DNA of 64,000 nt, taken from Platanthera guangdongensis. Its lineage: Eukaryota; Streptophyta; Magnoliopsida; Asparagales; Orchidaceae. The translations under genes were made by a program, and so were the position numbers. This document shows, piece after piece, positions 54,314 to 64,000 of this stretch; the stretch's first letter is position 1; each line of letters opens with the position of its first letter. The DNA is taken from the NCBI GenBank assembly GCA_039583875.1, contig CM077162.1, positions 69,577,935 to 69,641,934 of the forward strand, read 5' to 3'. The notes under the pieces were generated by a model. It did no database searches, was not told the origin of the DNA, and saw only the letters and a program-made list of their open reading frames with translations.

Positions 54314-57300
54314 TGTAACATCCCCTTCCCTACTAGACCCCTAAACTTAGATTAGGTTAGGACATGTGGTGGGTGAATGGGGTTTAGGCTATGTTTGACC
54401 CATAGAGTTTGGGTGGATTCACATAGTGCCCACTATAAGGCCTATGTTAACTCAAGTCAAACTAGCCAAATATGGAGTCAAAAGCACACATTGTCCCCAC
54501 CACTATGCCCCTAACCCTAAAATCAATCTAAGTGAACTAAAAGACACATCATTGGGTCATACATTGACCCAAGTTGACCCAAGTCAACCCAAACCCTAAA
54601 TTGGTCAAACCCACACCTATAGGCCCAATTATTCCAAGTGAGGCACCACCAAGGCCCAACCCAAGTTGGGTGGTGCCATAGGGTCCATGACCATCAAGTG
54701 GGGCCAGCCCACTCATCATGTTGACCAAGTCAACCGAAAGAGTCAATAAGTCAACATAGGGCTTAAAGAAAAAAAAATGAAATGAGCCAAGCCCATTCCT
54801 AAATGGGTTAGGCCCATGAGTCAAGGCCCATGACCAGCCCAAGTGGTCATTTACAGCCCCACCCCTCTGAAATAGGAGAGAGAGTACATGCATGGGGTGT
54901 TTTTGGAAATTAAGAGGAAAAGATGAGAGAGAAGAGAGGGAAAGAGGGGATGGAAGCCAAATGGCCCTCCTTCCCTCTGGCCAAGCTCTTGGCTGAGCTC
55001 CCAACCTCTTTTTCAGCAGGAATTAAGGGGTGGTGGCCACTTGGTAATAAGGAGAGCATCCAATGCTCGTGGTCGGCCACCCCCTTAATCAAAACTCCAT
55101 ACCCAGCCACTCCCAGCCAAAACCAATCCCACCATCACCTTCCCTGAGCCCAGAGGAGTGGAGATCGACAACTAGAGCAGAGCTTTTGCTGGAGAATTAA
55201 GGAATCGAGCTAGATTGCCGGAGCAAACTTCTGCCATGGTGCACCACCACCAAACTCGTCGCAAAGCCCTCGTCTAAGCCTATTTCACCTTCCCTCACCC
55301 CGTGCTAGCTATCTAGATCGATTAGGCGAAACATCGGGATCAATTGAGCCCGATACCATGTGAGCCGTGAGCTAGATTTCCGAGCTTTAGTTCCAGATCG
55401 GGATCGCTGGAGGAGCCACCTCCGGCGGCCACATCGCCGGGAAATGTGAGCCACCACCTCAATGGAGGTGGTGGAGATATTAGCCGGCGATGGCGACAGC
55501 CTAAATGGCCATGATTTGAAGATCAAAACCTACAGGACGGTTGATTCACATCCGTCGGCTGTCGGGAACGATGAGCCGATACCATCCAAATTACATGATT
55601 TAAATTTAATGTTATTAATATGTGAATAGTGTAAATTATTGTCATATAATTACAGTTGTCTTGCATGCAATTTTTAGGTCTTCTAGAAGCATTTTCAGAA
55701 GTTATGTTTAATAGGAAAAACGTAGATATATGTCTTACCTTCATAATGAAACCCTAAAGTCTTAATTTGGGGCAGTAGAGCTCCCTGTAGGGCCATTCTA
55801 CCAAGACTGGTCCTAGGCTAGGGCAGATCTTTAAATGACTGCCAAGCCAAACCCTAAGTCCACATGCAGTCAAATTTTGGGCGTGCATGTGGTTGGGTTA
55901 AACCTAAGTCCTGTCCAAAAATTAGAATTTTGGGGGATAGTTTTCTAGAGTTTTATTGATAATTCATTTATTAACTAAAACTAAAAATAGGGTGATTCCC
56001 TTATCCAAATGCCCCAAAATTTGGGTGGCATGGTCTTAGAGTCACTATAAGTTCATGGTAGAAATTCCAGACAAATTGGACCTTTGCATGTTGGGTAAAA
56101 CTAACATGCATGTTGAGGGTAGATTTGTAAATAATTGTGTCAAATGCAAAAATGGGAATTTAGCCCATTTAGCCCAATTCATATCCATGAATTTCTGGAC
56201 AGAGGCTTATAGGGATGGAATACACATCCCATAGGAAGGATGGGATTTTTGGGATCATAAATCCCATTATTTGGAAATATTGAAAATTATGTCCTCTTGG
56301 AAATAAAAATTGGAAACAGGGCTAAGTACTCTTATAAATTATGAAACTCTGTCACAAGCCCTAGTAGGACATCATACACCTCTGGAAAATTTTATAAGCT
56401 TGTGTAGAAAGTTTACCTTGAGTTTTTATTAGAATTACATTATTGCTCCTTCTTGGAAATTAATGAAAAGTAAAGGAAATCTTTGATGGAAAATTATGGC
56501 AAAATTTATAATATCTCATCCCTATGATTAGATCCTAGGGTAATTATCTTAGAATTTATGGGTGAGTATATATGTTGAAAATTTAAGTAGTGGCATTTTG
56601 GTAAGATTACTATTATGGAATTTTGCTAGGTCAAATCACTGTTTAGGGTCATCAATTTCTGTATGATGTTTCATTATATCAATATTGGCCTCCAGTAATT
56701 TTTCTAGAATTTTTGGTTGTATAGTTGATGTACTTCATTTATAAAATGGATTAATTGTGATTTTAATCATAAATACAGCATAAAAAGAAATTCAAATGGG
56801 AAAAATTAGATCCTTGGTTAACAGTCATATTTAACCTAGAGGAACTATAAGAAAATTACTTAGGCAGGTTGGACCTTTGGATAAGGTAGTTCACATACAA
56901 AGTGACCTAGTTAACTTAATCACAAGATTTAATTTAAGACCCTAAATACTTATAAAAATGGTGAAGTCATAAAGGGTCAACATCACATATAAGATAAATC
57001 CAGGATAAATATTTAATGGCATTTGGCCCAAGGGTTTTGGAGTCATATCACCTGGGTAAATGTTAGGTCGTGGGCTACGTATAACAAAAGTATGGTATAA
57101 CACAAGGACCCACATGGAGATATGAAAAGTGGTTAGAAGGAGAATTAAATTGGAAGTTGAAACCCTGGTTGAAATCTGGTAGGACACTACATAGTAACAA
57201 GTGTTAGAGTGCAAGCCAAGGAAAGTAGTTAGAATGGAGACCGGTGGAAGACCGTCGTTCTCCCAATAATACCTTAAGTCATTAAGTTCACTCAAGAGCA

Positions 57301-57850
57301 GCATTGATAGTTGGGCATTAATAACGGGTAGACACTAACAAAAGTAGTGTCCTTGAGAAAGGAAGCTTTGGGCTTCAGCACATCGTAGTTCCTTGTGCCC
57401 CCGAGAGCCCTTCACCGGGTATGCCCTAGGCAGTCCAAGGACTAACACTAAGTTGCGAGGTGTAATAAGCATTAGAAAAGAGTAGTCTAATAGGTTAAGA
57501 GAACATTGTGATAATCTCACCCGTGAAGAGTTGGAAGGATTCAGGACAGGTTGGTCCTGCGAGCTAAAGGCTCCAGAGGTTTATTTCCGGACGGGTTTTT
57601 ATCCCGCGAGCTAGAGGCTCGAATGTTTAGATACAGGATGGGTTTTTTTCCTGCAAGAGGTAGGCTCGGTGGTTGTGGAAATGGGCAAGTTAGCCCGACA
57701 ATCCAGTGGCTCGGAAGATTGTGACGGACGGGTTAGTCCGGGAAGCCAATGGCTCGGAGATCTATATTTATCTTAATTGCATGTTCATAAAGGTGGTGGG
57801 TCTTCGGTACTAGACTATCGTTTGCACCGATATTGATACATTGACTAGGC
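54314..57850 (+). mobile_element. Gypsy F LTR in opposite orientation (F2), truncated
   Basis: Starts TGTAACATCCCC and matches the reverse complement of F1. Examples are the TTGACCCAAGTTGACCC cluster at 54565, the CCACCACCTC hairpin at 55451, the ATTTTTGGACAGGAC equivalent near 55920, the CCTTCACCGGGTATGCC stretch near 57410 and the GCTCGG repeats. It lacks the last part next to the primer site; homology fades near 57850. No coding region. Confidence 0.8.
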
Positions 57851-58036
57851 ATATAACGGCCCAGGCCCATCCCATGGGAACCCGCTGGCACCGCCGGCCT
57901 ACTAGGGTCCAGACCCGGGCACACCACTAGTAGTCAGCCTTTCACATTCAAGCCTGCAGGCCATGCACCCCAACCCCTCTCCGGCATGTTTATCAGCACG
58001 GCGGGTTGTTGCCACAGGGGATCAAACCCAGGACCT
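57851..58036 (-). other. Possible tRNA-derived SINE fragment
   Basis: Read on the minus strand, GGTCCTGGGTTTGATCCCCT next to the F3 terminus resembles a polymerase III B box (GGTTCGANTCC with one change). The rest is GC-rich and unlike the F LTRs. No A box or tail is seen, so this is only a suggestion. Confidence 0.25.
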
Positions 58037-58778
58037 TGTAATACCCCCTTTTTGTTTTCTTTTTTCAACACCGCGGTCTTAGGCCCAGAACCGCCGCTTT
58101 GCGGTGACACCTTCACGCCCCGAAGGGTCATCACCGCATATCGCCGATTCTGTCGGCTGATTCGATCACAGAAAAGCAACAAAATTAGAGTAAACACAAG
58201 TGAGGCAAAAACTCTAATCAAATGTCCACAATAATATCACATCAGAGTAAATATATCTCCATGAAGGGAGAGTCCACAAAATATAATGTACATAAAATAA
58301 GGGCTTAAGCCCGCTACATCAAATCCTCACTACACAGTCACTCAAGTGGAAGCAAAATAAAACACTACTAAGGTCAGGGGCTCACAGTCCCCGTCGTCTG
58401 AACTCCGGTGCTAGACTCCCCATCTCCAAGCGTGCCGACCTGCGGGGCTGCTCCTCCATGCTGGGCTCCACGATCCCCTAAATGATGTGGTTTGAAAACT
58501 GTTAGTCTATAAGACTAAGCCCTATCATCCCCCACCCCTTCCCCATGGCCCCTAGGAACCGAGTGGAGAGGAAGAAAGGGGAGGACTTGAAGGTGGAGAG
58601 TAATCAAGAAACAGATGGCAGTGGACCTATACTAGCAATTTTTATAGTACATGTGGCAGTAAAGTAAAGTATGAAAAGTAACCTTAACTTATACGGAACA
58701 TATAAGCAAGGGATCTTCTACAGGGCTCCCATTGTATAAAGAGTCTCATACCAATTTATACGTTGGGGTGTCGGTTAT

Positions 58779-58809
<31 letters not shown>

Positions 58810-61216
58810 AAGAATTTAACCTTAATTTATAAACTTGCCCACACAAGCTTATAGACCAAGGGGTCATTTTGTAGGGCCTATTGTATAAGCATCCCATACC
58901 ACTTATACAATAGGTGACAGGGGTTTTATGCTATGATTATGCTATGACATGCAAGTGGGTTATGATGCGATCATGCAAGTGCAACTCACCCACCCGACTC
59001 TGTGCACACAGACCTTTAGTTCCCCCTTTCTCGATCCGAACCTCCCAGGATATCTCCGTAGTGACAGACGGAAGCGGTGGGTTGGGCCTCGCCCACCTCT
59101 AAAACCGTAAAGCACTACCGGTCAGACCTATCATACGCCTCAATGCTGGTGCACTAAGCAGAGCTCCTACGTACTCTTGCCGGCTGGCGCACCGGACTTC
59201 TGTTGGCAAAGTGCTAGCCCTACTTGCCGAGTTAAAGTATTAGCGTCGGTGCATCGACACTCCAATACCGACGACCCACCACCTTTACTTTATGCACATG
59301 TAACCTTATGTATCAGCACCGAGCCGAAGCTCCCCGGACCATCCCGTCCGTCACAAACGTCAACCGAGCCAAAGCTCGTCGGGCCATCCTGCCCCTCACA
59401 AATATCAACCGAGTCAAACCAACTTCCCAAGACACCAGGGTGTGTGAAAGTGAACCCCAAATTATTCTAGTTTCTCTTAAAGATTTATCAATCCTACAGT
59501 TTACGTTAGCCTAGGACTGCCCAAGGTATACCCCGTGAAGGGCTCTCGAAGGTACTAGGAACTACGATGCGATTACACCCAAAGCTCCCTTTCGCAAGGA
59601 ACTTATTATTATTGGTTGCTACCCGATTTCCGGACCCTTAATTAATTTTACTGAATCTAGCCCTTGTGCATTAAACACTTCCTCCCTACGGGAAGGACGA
59701 TCTTTTGCCGATCCCGAGCACCACCTAACACTAGTCAACCTCTCATTCTACTAATCCCATCTTCCAATGATGAACTCCTTTATTACCCAAACCAGCAACC
59801 TACTGAGGATTCAACTCTTCAAAATTCATACCCACACTAGTTCAGTTTCCGCAGTTACTGTATGCAGACCACCCTATACAATATGAGATGTATAAAGGAG
59901 GTACTCCGGACTGTCTTCCAAATCTCCTATAAAATTTACCAGAGGTCTATCATAACAAATTTAGTCTAAAATCAGAGATCCATAATTTTTCTAATTAATT
60001 TGATATTTATTGAAGTTTCTCAAATGTTTGGCCATGGGCAATTTTGAACATGAACTATATGATCTACTCAAGTAATGGCCACCCAAAAATTTTGATTACT
60101 AAATTAACAGAGATATATGACTAGATACAAATTTCCATGATTATTCAGAAACTATTTGACCTCTAATTAATTTATCCAACATATTTCCCTTAATCATATG
60201 TAAAGAAGGAAGTACCAAAATTATTTATTAGAAAATTATATAAAAATTACAAAATCTTAATATGGTTCAGAAAAGATCACTGTACAAAAATCATAATTTT
60301 ACAGGCTTGCTAGGCTCCAAAATAAATTAAATTAATTTTTCATGGGAAACCATACTTAATGAAGCAACCCTTAAAAATAATTATCCAAAATTTTATAAAA
60401 ATTCACAGAGCTTTAAAACATAATAAAAAGTCCTTTGGCTAAATTAATCAATTCCCAGCAAGTAGTTTCTTCCTAATAAATTTCTAAGTAAATAATACAA
60501 ATTAGTAATTTGTTAATGAAGTATCCAAAATAATAATCCTAAATTCATAATAAAATCTCCAGAACTTGTACTAACCTCAAAAACTACTCAATCCAAATCT
60601 CATCACTTTTCAAAGAGTGTTTGTGACATTTTTTATCCCAAAAAGGTTTGTGCCCTAAACTAGGGTTAGGATTTTGAGGGGGTTTAAAACTTCCAAATTC
60701 CCTTAAATTTTAAATAGAGAACTATACAAATCCTATGGTCCTCTCCACAAAGTTTCAAGTCAATTCAATGTCATTTGACCCTATAATCTTCAAACCCTAA
60801 AAATCTCCATTAAGGAACCTACCCTAGGGTTCTAGGGCTACCCTACACTTAACCACCCCAAATTCCATTGGAGGGTGAGTCATACTATAAAAAGTCAGTG
60901 GCCAAAATATCAACCTCTATTGAGGTGATTTGACCAATCAAAACCCAAAGGGGATGCTTGACCTATTTAACAATAAAAGGGGTTAACCTAGGGTTGGATC
61001 AATACCTAGCCAAAACATCTCCAATTGAGATGAAAATTTTCCCAGAGCCCTAACATTCCCTCTAAGACCTCCCACGCAAATTTGGGGGAATTTTGAGGTG
61101 TTTAGGACACCTAATTAATTTATTCATGGATTATTAAATTTCCTTATAAACTATAGAAAATATTCTCCAAAAATTCTGAATTTTGGACAGGCCCTAGGTA
61201 TAGCTAGGGTAGACTC
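58037..61216 (-). mobile_element. Gypsy F LTR (F3), cut by family A
   Basis: Starts TGTAATACCCCC and follows F1 closely (GGTCTTAGGCCCAGAACCGCC at 58075, the CACCCGACTCTGTGCACACAG block near 58990, the TTAGGGTTTGGGG-type blocks). Homology ends at CTAGGTATAGCTAGG, where the A3 LTR begins at 61217. No primer-site match lies to its left. Contains a (TA)n run at about 58786-58809. No coding region. Confidence 0.85.
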
Positions 61217-62970
61217 TGAAAGAATTGGTTTCAAGATAACCTAATACACCTAGAGGGGGGGTGAATAAATTCAAATCCTTTTTATTCTAAGGCAGATAAT
61301 AAACTCTAGTTGTCTGTTGGTTATACTACTAACACATCAAACACATCACAGAAATATATCCAATCACAGAGTGCACAGGATTTATAGTGGTTCCCCAAGT
61401 ATTGGGTACATCCACTTTCCCCCATCGCCTATCTAGTAGTGTGCTAGATTCGGCCTAACTTCTTCTCTTCACCTCAGATTCACAGATCTTACAGCTCAGA
61501 ACCCAATCAAGGTTCCTACATCTCAGAGTGAGTCCACACTCCTACAGCTCAGGCACACAACCCTACCTCAGCCTTCAACAAGTCCTACAACTCAGAGATA
61601 ACAATCTCCTACAGCTCAGGCACACAGCCCTACCTCAGCCTTCAACAAGGCCTACCACTCAGAGATCTAAATCTCCTACAACTCAGCCTTTATAAAACAG
61701 GCTGACAGCTCAGATCTTATACAGATCCTACAGAAAATAGATTTAACAAAGTATTTTACCACCACCCTGGTAGAGAGAGAAAGGATGGATGGCTTCTTGA
61801 TCAGTTCTTGGAAGAATCTGATGGTAGAGAACAACTACTCTTAGCTTTCTTCAAAGCTTCTTGAATCTGAACTCAGTAGGGTTGAACTCCTTTGAAGTTG
61901 ATCTTTAATCAGCTCCTTTCTTGAAATTCAGATCTCAATCTGAATCCTTCTTAGCAGATTGGTTCTGGATCTACACTTGAGGGACTTGATGTTGAAAACC
62001 CATTTCTTCTTTGGAGCTCTCTCTCTCCAAATTCTTCTGTTTCTCTTTCTTTAGTATTCTGTATTGATTGGTCTTTAACCACTCAACTATCTACTCTTCT
62101 GTTGAAGGAGAATGCCTTTATATAGACTTTCTCCATTGTAACCGGCTTATCCGGTTTCTAAAAACTTCTGATAGCTTTGACAGTTATAGTAGACCGGTTA
62201 GAAATGGCAGCTGTCAAGTCATCCAGTCACTTCTTGAACTCTATCTCTGTCAGCAAAATGTCGAGACTGAACTTCATTATGTATCGACACAAGTAGACTA
62301 TGCGTCGACACAAGTGGACTAAGTGTCGACACAAGCCTTGTTGGTGTTGACACAGCTCCTTTGTTATTGTAACTACTTCTCGACATAATTTCTTTAGAAT
62401 GTGTCGACACTGATTTTGTGTGTTGACACAATCACTTCTTTTCTTTAACTTTGTTGAAACTTTGCTGTGTGTCGACACAAGTCCTGTGTGTCGACACAAT
62501 TGATGTTGACAAAATCTTCGGTGTGTCGACACTGCCTCTTGGTGTCGACTCAGTTGATGTCGACTAAGCTTCACTGTGTGTCGACACTGCCTCTTGGTGT
62601 CGACACAGTTGATGTCGACAATGCTTCACTGTGTGTCGACACAGTTGATGTCGACAATGCTTCACTGTGTGTCGACACTGCCTCTGCATGTCGACACAGT
62701 TTCCTCTGTTGTCGACACAGCCTTTCCAAGTGTCGACACAATCAACTCCAAGTATCGATACAACTTTTCTCCAGTGTCGACACAGGCCTTCATAAGTATC
62801 GACACAGCTTCTCCTGGTGTCGACATATGGACTTAGAAATTGTTCTGCATTCCTGCATTTACTTAACTTGCACATATAAACTCAAAACACATCAAATACA
62901 CCTTGATGCATATCATTAAGTAAGGTGAGGCTTCTTCAAATCTGGTACACATTTTATAATGTACCCAACA
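61217..62970 (-). mobile_element. 3' LTR of minus-strand family A element A3
   Basis: TGAAAGAATT at the left and ACCCAACA at the right (1754 bp), followed by the purine tract complement ATCTCCCCCTATTTGG. It contains the G-run CTAGAGGGGGGGTGAATA, CTGAG-type repeats, a TATA-like box near 62117-62125, the ACCGG pair and a palindrome array. Inserted in F3. Confidence 0.94.
62290..62826. repeat. GTGTCGACAC palindrome array of A3
   Basis: About fifteen exact copies plus variants such as GTATCGACAC. Shorter than the arrays at 30082 and 41153. Confidence 0.94.
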
Positions 62971-63231
62971 ATCTCCCCCTATTTGGAGAAGTCATAACAC
63001 TTAGTCAATGATATGCACCATTCATAACAAATACACATTATGATGTATAAAATATTATATGACAGGGTAACTTCTAAACAAAACATATATAACAAGTCAT
63101 CACAAAAGAATAATGCAACCAGAATGAGCAATAATTAATGTTTTGTTTCCACTTCCAAAAGTTTCTAATCAAAAGTGTACAGAGATTTTAATACTAAAGA
63201 TTACAATATTATAAACTCAAGTAAATCAAAT
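62971..63231 (-). other. A3 purine tract and 3' untranslated region
   Basis: AT-rich, equivalent to 29641-29938. No coding potential. Confidence 0.85.
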
Positions 63232-64000
63232 CTAAAGCTGGTCTGGCTCCTTGATAGTTATGCCTTTGCCTTATTGGACCTTGGCTTGTACTGGAGCATC
63301 TGCATCATCAGCTGGCTTCTCGCCCTTTAGATCTTTCTTCTTTTGCTCTTCAGCCGTTATTCTTTGTCTTTCAAAATAATGAAAAGGCTTAGGAAAATAT
63401 TTGCTAGGATCCTGAGTATTAGGAGGTAGCTTCCTAGCTTTAGCCTTTCTTCTATATTGAACAATGGCTTCTTGCCTGGCTTTATATTTATGCCATTCTT
63501 GCTCAGTGTACCACTTGCCCCTATCATGGGACTTATCCTTAACAGCTTTCCAAGCAGTCAATATAATGTTCCTTGAAGTAGGACTCCACTATTCAAAATC
63601 AGGCTTCAACTCAGCCTGTTCTCTGAATCTTTTTTTAGATAATAGAGTTTCTTTCTCTTTGTTCAAAACTTCCTCTGACACTAGCATGTCTACTTTCTCA
63701 AGGATAATATTTTATTACCCTCAGGAGGGCTGTACATAGACTGTACTTCTTGGTGAATCATTTCAAAATCTGCTGGAGGATAGATAACTTGAGCAACTTT
63801 AGGTTGGTCACCTCCAAAATATGCAGGATGTATACCTGACTCAACCACGTTATCATCATCACAGAGGGGTGGATATCCAAGGGTGGCTCTGATGCTATTA
63901 GATGTCCATTTAGCATGATCTGAGCTAGCTTTGACTAATACTCTCTCCCCCTTTATGACTTCTCTGGCAACATGATCCCTGAGATCATCTTTTTGAAATC
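63232..64000 (-). pseudogene. A3 ORF3 C-terminal part, runs off the window
   Basis: The minus strand ends KGITIKEPDQL. It contains TAWKAVKDKSHDRGKWYTEQ, EAIVQYRRKAKARKLPP and YFPKPFHYFERQRITAEEQK, then further upstream the stretch matching VIYPPPDFEMMHADVQTMYS of the 37860 copy. A stop near 63580 (CACTATTCAAAATC region) and a frameshift near 63700 show decay. Same family as the two plus-strand ORF3 copies. Confidence 0.88.

Noticed and set aside
54549..55147. 151-codon and shorter frames as host genes
   Set aside because: They lie inside F2, homologous in reverse to non-coding F1 LTR sequence where the frames are not kept.

Overview
The window looks like nuclear heterochromatin from a flowering plant. 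Almost every stretch I can classify belongs to LTR retrotransposons of plant lineages: Sirevirus-like Ty1/copia, another copia family, Tat-like Ty3/gypsy with an extra RNase H, and Tekay/Del-like gypsy. There is also a CACTA-type transposase remnant and probable endogenous pararetrovirus debris. I found no ordinary host gene, rRNA or tRNA. The species cannot be named from this sequence. All elements except one are broken by stops, frameshifts or nested insertions.

Layout. 1-1713: minus-strand LTR of Sirevirus-like family A, inserted in a Tat-type gypsy pol fragment (1714-2868). 3565-4870: CACTA transposon remnant. 6481-7509 and 12123-14165: AT-rich probable caulimovirid remnant split by copia element C1 (7510-12122). 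14516-17735: second Tat gypsy fragment, ending in thirteen ~74-bp tandem repeats. 17736-20236: Sirevirus-like LTR of another family (B). 20237-25048: minus-strand gypsy (E) that keeps gag but no pol, with its 5' LTR cut by copia element C3 (25049-26426), the only C copy with gag. 26427-26926: gap of 500 N. 26927-43053: family A in tandem, with ORF3, a shared LTR, gag-pol, an internal palindrome array with TATA box, ORF3, and an LTR. 43054-53430: Tekay-like gypsy F1 (gag start plus a ~5.3-kb LTR) hit by A on the left and by the young copia C2 (46463-51159) inside the LTR. 54314-61216: two more F LTRs in opposite orientation. 61217-64000: another minus-strand family A element.

Nesting gives a relative order. 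A1 is younger than D1. C1 is younger than the viral remnant. B is younger than D2, E younger than B, and C3 younger than E. A and C2 are younger than F1, and A3 is younger than F3. C2 is the youngest visible insertion: perfect 5-bp target duplication, 3 differences between its 381-bp LTRs, and an open 1070-codon pol.

Three things stand out. (1) Family C contains a gag-less form (C1 and C2 share the same leader-to-protease junction) that evidently moved recently, and a gag-bearing relative (C3) lies in the same window. (2) Family A carries dense arrays of the 10-bp palindrome GTGTCGACAC upstream of the LTR TATA box. A second array of the same palindrome sits upstream of a TATA box about 100 bp before ORF3, which suggests a separate internal promoter. 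(3) At least four unrelated LTR families here each carry their own array of family-specific palindromes.
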